Shown here: in pieces, positions 9,330 through 18,321 of the stretch | Numbering within the stretch: position 1 is the first letter of the stretch | Layout: every line of letters begins with the position of its first letter | DNA from: Acetatifactor muris | GTDB taxonomy: Bacteria > Bacillota > Clostridia > Lachnospirales > Lachnospiraceae | Direction of reading: 5' to 3' | Length of the DNA: 39,539 nt | Assembly: GCA_023664365.1 (NCBI GenBank) | Contig: JAMPFR010000028.1 | Span: forward strand, 1-39,539 | Made by a program: the position numbers and the translations under genes | Notes under the pieces: model-generated | Seen by the model: only the letters and a program-made list of their open reading frames with translations | Told to the model about the DNA's origin: nothing | Database searches by the model: none

Positions 9330-10934
9330 ATGAATCAGGCGGAGGTAAGGAGAAGACAGGCGCAGGCAATATCGGCGGTTCTTGCATTTATTAACCTTGG
9401 TATAATTGCGCGGCTGGCGGGATATAACGGTGTGGCCTATGTGGCGGCGGCGGTGGAGGCGTATGCCTTTTTTGGCATTGCGGTCAGCGGCGGCGTTTCC
9501 GACGCTTTAGGCAGGATACTGCGGCTGCGGGGCGCCAAGGGACAGTATCGGAATGCGGCGGCAATGCGCAGAAATGCCGTTATTTTTCAGGCTGCCCTGG
9601 GAGGGCTTGGAACCGCGGTGCTGCTGCTTGGAGCGGAAGGAATTGCGGTAAAGCTGTTTCGGACTCAGTACAGCTCCGCTATTTTGATGATTTTGGCGCC
9701 GGCGGTGTTCCTGCGTTCCCTGTCGTCCGTTCTGGCAGGGTATTCCAGAGGAGAAGGCGCGGAGCTTCCGGCAGCGGCGGCAGATATTTTAAGGCAGCTG
9801 CTTATCCTGGGGTTCAGCGTTCTGTTCAGCAGAATGCTGGGTAATTACGGCGATAAGGTGAGTCATTTGCTGGCTCATGCAAATTTTACCTCCATGTACG
9901 GAGGGATCGGAGTTGCCATAGCGGTGACGCTGGCAGAGGCGATTGTCGTGCTTTTGTTGTTCCTGTTGTACAGGGTGAGCAGAAAGAGGAAGAACCGGAC
10001 GCTTCAGGATGGAATGCGGGCTGCGGATTCTATTGTTGACAGTATACGGATTCTCTGCGGAAACAGGGGTTGGCAGACAGGTCTGCAGCTGTTGGCGGTT
10101 CTTTTTGTACCGCTGGGTATGATGTTCTGGCAGAAGGCCGGGGAGGGCAGTGAGAGTGCTGCCGCGGAATACGGCGTTTATGCCGGGGGCTTTTGTATGC
10201 TCTGTGGTATTGCGGTAAGCCTGATTATGCTGTTTTTGATTCCTGTATGCGCAAATACGGTAAGCCTGCTTCGCAGGGAGGAGTCTCGTTTTGCCAGAAA
10301 TGTATTTCAGTCCGGAGTTCATATCGGCGTGGTCCACGGAGCCTTTCTTTCCGCGTCCGCCATGACCATGTCGGAACAGTTCGGGGCGGTTTTCTGCGGC
10401 GGACAGGCGGCGCTGGGGACGAAGCTGCTGAAAGGAGGCGCAGCTGTTGTGCCCTTGGCGGCGCTGTCCCTGTATTTTGCAAGACTTTTGATCCTTACAG
10501 GGAAAAAATATATTGTCATGGGAGCGGTGGCTGTTGCGGATGTGATTTATGTGGTTGCGGTAACAGTGCTGTTGGGCGCCGGGAAGGCAGGAATTCTTTC
10601 TCTTGTGTATGCAGGATTGATTGCCTGCGGGGTACTCTGTGTTGTGCTTGGAATGATTTCTTACCGCGCGTTTCGGCAGAGGGTGGACTGGCTGCATGTG
10701 TTGGTGGTGCCGGTGGCGGCGGCCTGTGTGGCAGGGCTTGTGGGCATGCTGCTTGCAAAAGTGCTGACGCCTCATCTGGGGAATCTTGCAGCGCTGCTGG
10801 TGTGTCTGATTTTAAGCGCCGCCCTGTACTGGGCAGGGCTTTTGCTGCTTCGCAATTTCCGGGAGCAGGAGCTGGAGGCGATTCCGGGAGGGAAACTGCT
10901 GAATGCGCTGGGACAGATGCTTCGGGTGTTTTGA
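9330..10934 (+). CDS. Wzx/SpoVB-type polysaccharide flippase
   Basis: A 534-residue integral membrane protein with about 12-14 hydrophobic segments, resembling the MOP superfamily (Wzx, MurJ, SpoVB) that flip lipid-linked sugars across the membrane. The N-terminal helix pair, the GGVSDALGRILRLRGAKGQ loop and the SRGEG segment match the pattern of this group. Substrate cannot be read from sequence. It starts 22 bp after ybeY with AGAGGGA at 9317-9323, so is likely cotranscribed. Its neighbours (sporulation genes before, BofC-like protein after) favour a spore-envelope role as inference only. No glycosyltransferases are nearby. Confidence 0.72.
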   Translation: MNQAEVRRRQAQAISAVLAFINLGIIARLAGYNGVAYVAAAVEAYAFFGIAVSGGVSDALGRILRLRGAKGQYRNAAAMRRNAVIFQAALGGLGTAVLLLGAEGIAVKLFRTQYSSAILMILAPAVFLRSLSSVLAGYSRGEGAELPAAAADILRQLLILGFSVLFSRMLGNYGDKVSHLLAHANFTSMYGGIGVAIAVTLAEAIVVLLLFLLYRVSRKRKNRTLQDGMRAADSIVDSIRILCGNRGWQTGLQLLAVLFVPLGMMFWQKAGEGSESAAAEYGVYAGGFCMLCGIAVSLIMLFLIPVCANTVSLLRREESRFARNVFQSGVHIGVVHGAFLSASAMTMSEQFGAVFCGGQAALGTKLLKGGAAVVPLAALSLYFARLLILTGKKYIVMGAVAVADVIYVVAVTVLLGAGKAGILSLVYAGLIACGVLCVVLGMISYRAFRQRVDWLHVLVVPVAAACVAGLVGMLLAKVLTPHLGNLAALLVCLILSAALYWAGLLLLRNFREQELEAIPGGKLLNALGQMLRVF

Positions 10935-10940
10935 AGTTGA

Positions 10941-10971
10941 TGTATAAATAGTGAAAAAACAGCTGATACTG
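10941..10971 (+). promoter_or_regulatory. Candidate sigma-G-type forespore promoter
   Basis: TGTATA (10941-10946) and GATACTG (10965-10971) are separated by 18 bp. They match the Bacillus sigma-G consensus TGAATA / CATACTA at 5 of 6 and 5 of 7 positions. It lies 20 bp before the GTG of the BofC-like gene. B. subtilis bofC is a forespore gene, so this fits, but short motifs occur by chance. Confidence 0.35.
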
Positions 10972-10991
10972 ATTGCAAAAGGGGGTTTGGT

Positions 10992-11705
10992 GTGAAATTT
11001 GTAAAAGGTATTAGCTTATTTTTTATTTATCCTATGTTTATGCTGGTGCTTGGCTTCTATGCAGGCGTTCGGTTCACCGATTATTATGGGCAGTTCCGTT
11101 ATCAGTCTGAGGAAGACAGGGATGTTTTGGAGCCGGAGGAAAGTATGCAGGAGCAGCCCGCCGCGGAATCCGCAGAGCCTGTTGGAAACAGCCTGGATTT
11201 TGAAAGGGCGGAGGAGTTGTCGGAGGAGGCTGATTTTTATGTTGAAGCCGCAAGCGCATCCGAAACCCTGAATGTGGAGACAAAATATGTGCTGGAGGAG
11301 CGGGATATCTATCGGGATACGGTGGTTGAAACTACCTGGCGTCTGCCGGATAAGTATGTGGGAATGAACAGGGAGCAGTTTCTGGAGGCCATGGAGGAGT
11401 ATGAAGCGTTTCCGCCGCTGTCGGAGATGCAGCGGGGATTTGTGAGCCTGGATGTGCTTTCCTTTTCCAGGGAAAGGGTTGTGGTACAGATGAATTATCG
11501 TGTGGTTCTGCCCACCGACAGCTTCTATCTGGCGGTGTATGACAATAAGGTGGTAGTTCTTCTGGAGGACAGGGAGACCGTCTATATAGAGACGGATATC
11601 AAACTGGAAAAGCTGCCGGAGGAGGAGCAGGAGCAGATTATCAATATGATGTTTATTGAGGATGAGGCCGGGCTTTATGATTTCCTGGAGGCACATTCCT
11701 CGTGA
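10992..11705 (+). CDS. BofC-like membrane-anchored protein
   Basis: A 237-residue protein starting at GTG with GGGGG about seven bases upstream. One hydrophobic N-terminal segment (residues 5-25) anchors or exports it; an acidic linker follows to about residue 95. The C-terminal half resembles the BofC C-terminal domain: VVETTW, a beta strand ending MNYRVVL, FYLAVYDNKVVV, then TDIKLEKLPEEEQE and a closing LYDFLEAHSS. In B. subtilis BofC restrains the SpoIVB protease during sigma-K activation. Whether this protein does so is inference; SpoIVB is not in the window. Identification rests on remembered motif similarity, so treat it as moderate. Confidence 0.55.
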   Translation: MKFVKGISLFFIYPMFMLVLGFYAGVRFTDYYGQFRYQSEEDRDVLEPEESMQEQPAAESAEPVGNSLDFERAEELSEEADFYVEAASASETLNVETKYVLEERDIYRDTVVETTWRLPDKYVGMNREQFLEAMEEYEAFPPLSEMQRGFVSLDVLSFSRERVVVQMNYRVVLPTDSFYLAVYDNKVVVLLEDRETVYIETDIKLEKLPEEEQEQIINMMFIEDEAGLYDFLEAHSS

Positions 11706-11800
11706 GAATGCGGGCGGCGCACTGCGGCACCGCGCCATGGATAGTTTTATTGCAGCAGATTCTTTCACTCCTGTCAAACACTGTGGAGGAGGGCGTAAAT

Positions 11801-13048
11801 ATGCGAAGAACAATCGGAGTTGTGGGAGGAGGCGCCGCGGGAATGACGGCGGCAATCCTGGCGGCCGGGAACGGAGCGGATGTGACGGTCCTGGAAGGAA
11901 ATGACCGGGTAGGAAAGAAAATTTTGTCTACGGGAAACGGCAGATGTAACCTGGGCAATGAAAGCTTAAGCCCGGAGATGTATTCTACCCGGAATCCGGA
12001 GCGTCTTAAGGGCTGGCTGGAGCAGTTCGGCACCAATGACACGGTAGAGTTTTTCCGAACCTTAGGGCTGCTGACAAAGGTGAAAAACGGCGGCTTGTAT
12101 CCTGTCAGCGAACAGGCGTCCTCCGTGCTGGACGCCCTGCGGTTTGAACTGGCAAGACAGCAGCGGATTCATGTCAGAACCGGATGCAGGGTGGAGCGTA
12201 TCCGGCGTGATAAAACGGGAAACCACATTTTGCTGGAGGGCGGCGGAGAGAAGTTTTCCTTTGACAGAGTGATCTTAGCCTGTGGGGGCAGGGCCGCGCC
12301 GAAGACCGGATCTGACGGCAGCGGTTACCGCTTGGCGGAAATGCTGGGCCACAGCCTGGTGCCTGTGGTTCCGGCGTTGGTGCAGCTGAAGTGCCGTGAG
12401 GACTGGTTCCCGTCCGTTGCGGGGGTCAGGGCAGACGGGGCGATGGTTCCGGAGGATGCCGGGGCGGGAATACTGCCGGAGCGGGGGGAGCTGCAGTTTA
12501 CGGACTATGGAATTTCAGGCATTCCGGTCTTTCAGATCAGCGGCCGGATCAATTACATATTGCGTGAAAAACGGGAAGTGGTACTGAAGATAGATTTTTT
12601 TCCGGATGACGAAAAAGAAGGCTTTCCGGAGAAGCTGATGCGGACACGGCTGCCCCTTGCGTCCTGCGGCACTGTGGAGGAGTATTTTACCGGAGTGCTG
12701 AACAGGAAGCTGATGACGCTGTTTATCAGGCTGGCAGGTTTAAGGCCTTCAGAGCCTGCGGCACAGGCGGATCCCGGTAAGATACGGCGGGTGTATGAGC
12801 TGTGCAGGGAGCTTAAGGTGCATGTAACCGGCAGCAATTCCTTTGAGCATGCCCAGGTGTGCGCGGGAGGCGTGCCTCTGGATGAACTGACGGAAAGGCT
12901 GGAATCCGCAAAGACGCCCGGCGTGTTCTTTGCGGGGGAGATACTGGACGTGGACGGAAGGTGCGGCGGTTATAACCTGCAATGGGCCTGGTGCAGCGGT
13001 TACCTGGCAGGTGTGTCTGCGGCGGCATTCGCCAAGTCAGCTTGCTGA
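11801..13048 (+). CDS. YhiN/HI0933-family FAD-dependent oxidoreductase
   Basis: A 415-residue flavoprotein. The dinucleotide-binding motif GGGAAGM sits at the N-terminus, followed by the family signature GKKILSTGNGRCNLGN and a C-terminal FAD contact (GGYNLQWAWCSGYLAG). The family (COG2081) is widespread, with no settled substrate. The start at 11801 follows GGAGGAGGG; the frame opens about 100 bp earlier with no good ribosome site. It lies 95 bp after the BofC-like gene. Cofactor assignment is firm, reaction unknown. Confidence 0.88.
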   Translation: MRRTIGVVGGGAAGMTAAILAAGNGADVTVLEGNDRVGKKILSTGNGRCNLGNESLSPEMYSTRNPERLKGWLEQFGTNDTVEFFRTLGLLTKVKNGGLYPVSEQASSVLDALRFELARQQRIHVRTGCRVERIRRDKTGNHILLEGGGEKFSFDRVILACGGRAAPKTGSDGSGYRLAEMLGHSLVPVVPALVQLKCREDWFPSVAGVRADGAMVPEDAGAGILPERGELQFTDYGISGIPVFQISGRINYILREKREVVLKIDFFPDDEKEGFPEKLMRTRLPLASCGTVEEYFTGVLNRKLMTLFIRLAGLRPSEPAAQADPGKIRRVYELCRELKVHVTGSNSFEHAQVCAGGVPLDELTERLESAKTPGVFFAGEILDVDGRCGGYNLQWAWCSGYLAGVSAAAFAKSAC

Positions 13049-13130
13049 CTTTATGTCCTATGCAAGCATGGCCGTTTGGCTCATTGCTCGCGGGAATAAA
13101 AGGTATGTACCACGGAAGGGATAAACAGAT

Positions 13131-14798
13131 ATGTTACGGGTGAATCAGGTAAAAATAAGAACAGAGCATACGGAGGAGCAGCTGCGAAAAAAAGCGGCGG
13201 AGCTGCTGCATATTCCGGTTTGTGAAATACTGGAAATGAAAATTGTGCGTCAGTCCATAGACGCAAGGCAGAAGCCGGAGATTTTTTACAGTTATTCTCT
13301 GGATATAAAGGTTAAAAATGAGGACAGGATTTTACATAGGTTCAGGGGCAGGGAGAATCAGGTCAGCCGAAAACCGCAGGATTCCTATGTTTTCCCGAAG
13401 CCCGGGGAAAAGCGCCTGGAGCGGCCCGTTGTCATCGTGGGAATGGGGCCGGCGGGCCTGTTTTGCGGTTATTTTCTGGCACTTCACGGATACCGCCCCA
13501 TTCTGCTGGAGCGGGGAAAATGTGTGGAGGAGCGGCAGCGGGATGTGGAGGAATTCTGGAAGACAGGGCGCTTAAATACGGAATCCAACGTGCAGTTTGG
13601 GGAGGGCGGAGCCGGTACCTTTTCCGACGGCAAGTTGAACACCCTGGTGAAGGACAGGAACGGCAGGAACGGAGTGGTGCTGGAAACTCTGGTAAAGTTC
13701 GGCGCAAAGGAGAGCATCTGTTATGAGGCCAAGCCCCATGTGGGAACGGACGTGCTGCGGAAGGTGGTGCGGAATCTGCGAAACGAGATTGTGCGGCTGG
13801 GGGGTGAAGTGCGGTTTCAAAGCCTTGTGACAGATATTGAAATACAGAACGGAGGTGTGGCAGGCGTTGTGATAAATCACAGAGAGCGGCTGGCCTGCAG
13901 CCGGCTTGTCCTTGCTGTCGGCCACAGTGCCAGAGATACCTTTTCCATGCTGTATGAGAAAGGGGTTCCCATGGAGGCCAAGGCTTTTGCAGTGGGGCTT
14001 CGGGTGGAGCATCCGCAGTCCATGATCAACGAGAGTCAGTACGGAATGAAGGATCCCGGCCGTCTGGGGGCGGCGCCCTACAAGGTGGCGGCAAAGGGCC
14101 GAAACGGCAGGGGGGTTTATTCCTTCTGCATGTGTCCCGGCGGGTATGTGGTGAATGCCTCCTCCGAGGAGGGGCGGACTGCGGTAAACGGTATGAGCTA
14201 CAGCGGGAGGAACGGCGTCAATGCCAACAGTGCTGTGATTGTGGCCGTGACCCCGGAGGATTTCGGCTCGACACATCCCCTGGCGGGAGTGGCGTTTCAG
14301 AGAAGGCTGGAGGAAAAGGCTTTCGCCCTTGGACAGGGGAAAATTCCGGTTCAGCGGTATGGAGAATTTAAGAAACGTGTGGCGGAAAATGCAGGAACGG
14401 AACAGCCGGATATACAGCCCGGCAACAGGTTGCCGGAGCCTGTCCTGCCGGAGGGAGAGAGTCCGGTAGAGCCTCAGTGCAAGGGGGAATATGTCTGGGC
14501 TGATTTGAGCGGCCTTCTTCCTGTGGAATGCAGCCGGGCGTTTATCGACGGTATGGAGAGCTTCGGACGGCAGATTCGGGGCTTTGACAGGCCGGATGCG
14601 GTGCTCCTTGGGGTGGAGAGCAGAACCTCCTCCCCGGTGCGGATAGGCAGGGACGAGACCCTGCAGTCGGAAATCCGGGGTTTATATCCCTGCGGAGAAG
14701 GAGCGGGCTATGCGGGAGGCATCACCTCCGCAGCCATGGACGGGCTGCGGGTGGCGGAGCAGATTGCGGCGGATATTGAAAGCCGCCGGATTTCGTGA
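13131..14798 (+). CDS. FAD-dependent oxidoreductase of the COG2509 type
   Basis: A 555-residue flavoprotein. An N-terminal alpha/beta region (about 1-95) precedes a Rossmann FAD motif (VVIVGMGPAGLFCGY, near residue 102), then the family stretches FGEGGAGTFSDGKL and YEAKPHVGTD, and a C-terminal FAD contact (GEGAGYAGGITSAAMDG). It is unrelated in detail to the preceding flavoprotein despite their adjacency. Substrate is unknown for the family. GGAAGGGA precedes the start. Its last codons overlap the proB promoter. Confidence 0.87.
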   Translation: MLRVNQVKIRTEHTEEQLRKKAAELLHIPVCEILEMKIVRQSIDARQKPEIFYSYSLDIKVKNEDRILHRFRGRENQVSRKPQDSYVFPKPGEKRLERPVVIVGMGPAGLFCGYFLALHGYRPILLERGKCVEERQRDVEEFWKTGRLNTESNVQFGEGGAGTFSDGKLNTLVKDRNGRNGVVLETLVKFGAKESICYEAKPHVGTDVLRKVVRNLRNEIVRLGGEVRFQSLVTDIEIQNGGVAGVVINHRERLACSRLVLAVGHSARDTFSMLYEKGVPMEAKAFAVGLRVEHPQSMINESQYGMKDPGRLGAAPYKVAAKGRNGRGVYSFCMCPGGYVVNASSEEGRTAVNGMSYSGRNGVNANSAVIVAVTPEDFGSTHPLAGVAFQRRLEEKAFALGQGKIPVQRYGEFKKRVAENAGTEQPDIQPGNRLPEPVLPEGESPVEPQCKGEYVWADLSGLLPVECSRAFIDGMESFGRQIRGFDRPDAVLLGVESRTSSPVRIGRDETLQSEIRGLYPCGEGAGYAGGITSAAMDGLRVAEQIAADIESRRIS

Positions 14799-14804
14799 TA
14801 GAAT
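14776..14804 (+). promoter_or_regulatory. Sigma-A promoter for proB
   Basis: TTGAAA (14776-14781), 17 bp, TAGAAT (14799-14804), with a TG one base before the -10 (extended -10). Five of six matches in each box. The promoter overlaps the 3' end of the flavoprotein gene and lies 33 bp before the proB start. Confidence 0.7.
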
Positions 14805-14837
14805 TGTTTTTGCGTTATCTGCAGGAAGAGGAGAAAA

Positions 14838-15707
14838 ATGAGCGATTTAAGAGAATTACTGAAGGATAAAAAAAGGATTGTGGTGAAAATAGGTTCCTCC
14901 TCCCTGACCCACAGGGAGACGGGGGACATGGATTATATCCGTATGGAAAAGCTGGTGCGGGAGCTGAGCGACATTCGGAATCAGGGGAAAGAGGTGGTGC
15001 TGGTCTCATCGGGAGCCATCGCCGCCGGAAAGAATGTGGTGAACCTGAAGAATGTGCGGGTGGACAGCGGGGCGGAAACCCTGGCGGTAAAGCAGGCATG
15101 CTCCGCAGTGGGACAGGCCAGGCTGATGATGACTTATCAGCGGCTGTTTGCAGAGTACAATCAGGTGGCGGCGCAGATACTGATGACAAAAAATACCATT
15201 GTGGATGACCTGAACAGATACAATGCCCACAATACCTTTACGGAGCTTTTAAAGCTGGGAGCCATTCCCATTGTGAACGAAAACGACACGATTACCACCT
15301 TTGAGATTGAGTTTGGGGACAATGATACCCTTTCCGCCATTGTAGCCGCACTGGTGGAGGCGGATTTGCTGATTCTGCTGTCAGACATTGACGGCCTGTA
15401 CACCGATGACCCCAGGAAGAATGCGGATGCGAAGTTTATCGGGCAGGTGGATGAACTGACTGACGAACTGATGGGCATGGGAAAAGCCTCCACGGGCAGC
15501 AGCGTGGGTACCGGCGGCATGAACACAAAGCTTGTGGCGGCCAGGATTGCCACGAAGGCAGGGGCGGATATGATTATTGCCAACAGCGCGGATATCGGCG
15601 TACTGCACAGACTGTTGGCGGGGGAGAACGAGGGAACCCTGTTTGCGGCCAAAAAGGACGAAAATTTTGATCTGCCCGGTTTTGTCAATAATCTGCACAA
15701 TAATTAG
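14838..15707 (+). CDS. proB: Glutamate 5-kinase
   Basis: First step of proline synthesis: phosphorylates glutamate to gamma-glutamyl phosphate with ATP, in the cytosol. The 289-residue product has the amino-acid kinase fold: VVKIGSSSLT at the N-terminus, VSSGAIAAG, FGDNDTLSAIVAALVEADLLILLSD in shortened view (NDTLSA, LSDIDGLYTDDPR) and GTGGMNTKLVAA near the end. It lacks the C-terminal PUA domain of the E. coli enzyme, a common shorter form. AGGAAGAGGAG precedes the start. It runs with the cyclo-ligase and proA; the product is passed to ProA. Confidence 0.94.
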   Translation: MSDLRELLKDKKRIVVKIGSSSLTHRETGDMDYIRMEKLVRELSDIRNQGKEVVLVSSGAIAAGKNVVNLKNVRVDSGAETLAVKQACSAVGQARLMMTYQRLFAEYNQVAAQILMTKNTIVDDLNRYNAHNTFTELLKLGAIPIVNENDTITTFEIEFGDNDTLSAIVAALVEADLLILLSDIDGLYTDDPRKNADAKFIGQVDELTDELMGMGKASTGSSVGTGGMNTKLVAARIATKAGADMIIANSADIGVLHRLLAGENEGTLFAAKKDENFDLPGFVNNLHNN

Positions 15708-15722
15708 GACAGGAAGGACAGC

Positions 15723-16289
15723 ATGGATAAGGGTGAAATCAGGCGGCAGGCGCTTTCCCTTCGGGAAGGCGTAAGCGCGGCGGAAAGAGAGCGGGCAAGG
15801 ATTCTGCTTACAGAGCGTATCATGGGGCATCAGTGGTTTTACCGTTCGGACACTCTGTTGGGATTTGCCGGCTGCGGCAGTGAAATTGATACGGAAGAGC
15901 TTCTGCGGGAGGCCCTTCGCCTGGGGAAGAAGGTGTATCTGCCCAGAGTGACGGAACCGTCTGAGGGCAGAATGGCATTTCTGCGGATAGAGCGTTGGGA
16001 GGATCTGAAGCCGGGTTACGGAGGCATTCCGGAACCGGATGCGGGGGCAGAGGCCTATGAATACCATGAGCGGGACGCAGAACATGTATTGATGCTGATG
16101 CCGGGGGTGGCCTTTGACCCATACAGAAACCGTATCGGCTATGGCAGAGGTTTTTATGACAGGTATCTGGCGGACAAGCCGGCTCTGCAGCTCAGGACCA
16201 TTGGGGTGGGATTCAAATGCCAGATGGTAGAGGAGATGATACCCTGTGGGGAACATGACGTCAGGCCCTGCCAGGTGATATGTATATAA
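15723..16289 (+). CDS. 5-formyltetrahydrofolate cyclo-ligase
   Basis: Converts 5-formyl-THF to 5,10-methenyl-THF using ATP, returning a storage or inhibitory folate to the one-carbon pool. The 188-residue length is normal. The family signature FDPYRNRIGYGRGFYDRYL is intact near residue 135, and KGEIRRQALSLR at the N-terminus gives the usual nucleotide contact. It lies 15 bp after proB (GGAAGGA before the start) and before proA. The link to proline is positional only; both genes are probably just cotranscribed. Confidence 0.92.
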   Translation: MDKGEIRRQALSLREGVSAAERERARILLTERIMGHQWFYRSDTLLGFAGCGSEIDTEELLREALRLGKKVYLPRVTEPSEGRMAFLRIERWEDLKPGYGGIPEPDAGAEAYEYHERDAEHVLMLMPGVAFDPYRNRIGYGRGFYDRYLADKPALQLRTIGVGFKCQMVEEMIPCGEHDVRPCQVICI

Positions 16290-16318
16290 TTTAAATGAAA
16301 CGGCATGTATCATATAAT
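16290..16318 (+). promoter_or_regulatory. Sigma-A promoter for proA
   Basis: TTTAAA (16290-16295), 17 bp, TATAAT (16313-16318). The -10 is perfect and the -35 matches four of six. It starts directly after the cyclo-ligase stop and lies about 90 bp before the proA start, suggesting proA can be expressed apart from proB. Confidence 0.55.
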
Positions 16319-16408
16319 AACAGCGCATAATAATGGCGAATCCTAACGGTATGTATGGGGTTGCTGTGGATAAAATATCAGGCGCAGACGCGCGGAAACG
16401 AGGAAGCT

Positions 16409-17656
16409 ATGACGGATTTGACGGCTATGGGCAGGAGAGCGGCGGCAGTAAAGCCCGCTTTGCAGAAGATGAAGGGTGAGGAGAGAAACAGAGGACTTCT
16501 GGCGGCGGCGGAGGCATTGGAAGCCGATGTGGACGAAATTCTGGAAGCAAATAAAAAAGATATGGAGAACGCCGCAGAAAACGGTATGAACCCCGGAATG
16601 CAGGACAGGCTGCGGCTGACGCCGGAACGGATTGGAGCCATGGCGGAGGGACTGCGCCAGATTGCCGGGCTGCCGGATTGCATCGGTGAGGTGATGGAGG
16701 AGCTTCAGCGTCCCAACGGGTTGAAAATCAGGAAAGTTCGAGTGCCCATAGGGGTTATCGGCATTATTTATGAGGCAAGGCCGAATGTGACGGCGGATGC
16801 CTTCGGACTTTGCTTTAAGACGGGAAATGCCGTCATCCTGAAAGGGGGCAGCGACGCGCTTTATTCTAACGGGGCCATTGTGAAAACCCTTCGGAAGGCT
16901 CTGGAAGCCTGCGGGATGTCCGGAGATGTGCTTCAGCTTATCGAGGATACGGACAGGGCGGTGACCGTGGAGTTTATGAAGCTGAAGGCTTATGTGGATC
17001 TGCTGATCCCCAGGGGAAGCGCCGGGCTTATCAGGAGCGTGGTGGAAAACAGTACCATTCCCGTCATTGAGACGGGCACGGGCAACTGTCATGTGTATGT
17101 GGACAGGGATGCGGATTTGGATCAGGCGGCCCGGATCGTATTTAACGCCAAGACCCAGCGAATCAGCGTCTGCAATGCCTGTGAATCCCTGGTGGTACAC
17201 AGTGCGGTGACCCAGGCCTTCCTGCCGAAGCTGGAAGAGCTTCTTGCCGTGAAAAATGTGGAGCTGCGGGGGGACGAACGGGTGCGGCAGGTGCTGCCGG
17301 ACTGTAAGCCTGCCACGGAGGAGGACTACGGAAGGGAATATCTGGATTATATTTTGTCCCTGAAGACAGTGGACTCCCTGGAGGAGGCCATAGAGCATAT
17401 TAACCGGTACGGCACGGGCCATTCCGAGTGCATTGTCACGGAGGACAGCCGGGCGGCGGAGCGGTTTTTAAATGAAATCGATGCGGCCTGCGTCTATTGG
17501 AACGCATCTACCCGGTTTACGGACGGGTATGAGTTCGGATTCGGCGCGGAAATCGGTATCAGCACCCAGAAGCTGCATGCAAGAGGGCCCATGGGGCTGA
17601 AGGAGCTGACGTCCTATAAGTACACCATATATGGAAGCGGGCAGGTCAGAGAATAA
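16409..17656 (+). CDS. proA: Glutamate-5-semialdehyde dehydrogenase (gamma-glutamyl phosphate reductase)
   Basis: Second step of proline synthesis: NADPH-dependent reduction of gamma-glutamyl phosphate to the semialdehyde, which cyclises to pyrroline-5-carboxylate. The 415-residue product has the aldehyde dehydrogenase-like fold, with PIGVIGIIYEARPNVTADA, the GNAVILKGGSDA cofactor loop, the active-site segment VCNACESLVV, and ARGPMGLKELTSYKY at the C-terminus. The start at 16409 is preferred because GAGGAAG lies at 16400-16406; the frame opens 54 bp earlier with no ribosome site. proC is not in the window. Confidence 0.94.
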   Translation: MTDLTAMGRRAAAVKPALQKMKGEERNRGLLAAAEALEADVDEILEANKKDMENAAENGMNPGMQDRLRLTPERIGAMAEGLRQIAGLPDCIGEVMEELQRPNGLKIRKVRVPIGVIGIIYEARPNVTADAFGLCFKTGNAVILKGGSDALYSNGAIVKTLRKALEACGMSGDVLQLIEDTDRAVTVEFMKLKAYVDLLIPRGSAGLIRSVVENSTIPVIETGTGNCHVYVDRDADLDQAARIVFNAKTQRISVCNACESLVVHSAVTQAFLPKLEELLAVKNVELRGDERVRQVLPDCKPATEEDYGREYLDYILSLKTVDSLEEAIEHINRYGTGHSECIVTEDSRAAERFLNEIDAACVYWNASTRFTDGYEFGFGAEIGISTQKLHARGPMGLKELTSYKYTIYGSGQVRE

Positions 17657-17663
17657 CTGTTTC

Positions 17664-17693
17664 TTGACAAATTCCCCGTTTTTGCACTACACT
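17664..17693 (+). promoter_or_regulatory. Sigma-A promoter for ppa
   Basis: A perfect TTGACA (17664-17669) is followed after 18 bp by TACACT (17688-17693), four of six. It lies about 60 bp before the pyrophosphatase start, after the proA stop. Confidence 0.6.
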
Positions 17694-17713
17694 TACATCA
17701 TGTAAAAATTGGA

Positions 17714-17740
17714 CTGCCGATCAACGAAAAAGTACGGCAG
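17714..17740 (+). other. Leader hairpin next to the ppa ribosome site
   Basis: CTGCCG (17714-17719) and CGGCAG (17735-17740) form a perfect 6-bp stem around a 15-base A-rich loop. The GGGAGG ribosome site begins immediately after the right arm. It lies within the expected 5' leader and could affect initiation or mRNA stability; no T run follows, so it is not a terminator. Confidence 0.5.
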
Positions 17741-17753
17741 GGGAGGAAAGCAT

Positions 17754-18305
17754 ATGAAAGAAGTAAACGGCAGTATCTGGCACAGTATCAGTACCCAGAG
17801 AGTGACGCCCACGGATTTTATCTGTGTGATTGAGATTGCAAAGGGAAGTAAGAACAAATATGAGCTTGACAAGGAAACGGGATTTCTGATACTGGACCGC
17901 ATCCTGCACACGTCCACCCATTATCCCGCAAATTACGGTTTTATACCTCGTACATACGGCGACGACGGCGACCCGCTGGATGTGCTGCTTTTGTGTTCGG
18001 AGCCCATACAGCCGCTGACCCTGGTGCGGGCTTATCCCATAGGAGTCATCTCCATGCTGGACAGCGGTAAAAATGACGAAAAAATCATAGCGGTTCCTTT
18101 TAATGACCCTTATTATAACAGCTATCAGGACATTTCCGAGCTGCCGATTCATGTGGTACAGGAGATGGAACATTTCTTTACGGTGTATAAGAGCCTGGAA
18201 AATAAGACCACTGCGGTAAACGAACAGGGCAGCCGGGAGGAGGCCGTAGAGGTCATCAAGAAGTGTCTGGATAATTATATCAATATGTTTATCAAGAGCT
18301 GGTAG
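17754..18305 (+). CDS. ppa: Inorganic pyrophosphatase, family I
   Basis: Hydrolyses pyrophosphate to two phosphates in the cytosol, pulling biosynthetic reactions forward. The 183-residue product has the family I signature DGDPLDVL, the upstream segment [12 protein letters not shown] and the downstream [13 protein letters not shown]. Many Firmicutes use the unrelated family II enzyme, so a family I enzyme here is worth noting but not rare. Start at 17754 follows GGGAGG. The gene has its own promoter and is followed 16 bp later by gltX, whose enzyme releases pyrophosphate. Confidence 0.9.
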   Translation: MKEVNGSIWHSISTQRVTPTDFICVIEIAKGSKNKYELDKETGFLILDRILHTSTHYPANYGFIPRTYGDDGDPLDVLLLCSEPIQPLTLVRAYPIGVISMLDSGKNDEKIIAVPFNDPYYNSYQDISELPIHVVQEMEHFFTVYKSLENKTTAVNEQGSREEAVEVIKKCLDNYINMFIKSW

Positions 18306-18321
18306 GAAGAGGTGTGGAGGT

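Noticed and set aside
9789-10775. A 328-codon minus-strand frame opposite the flippase
   Set aside because: His/Gln/Arg-rich product without domain signs; a shadow of a membrane-protein gene.
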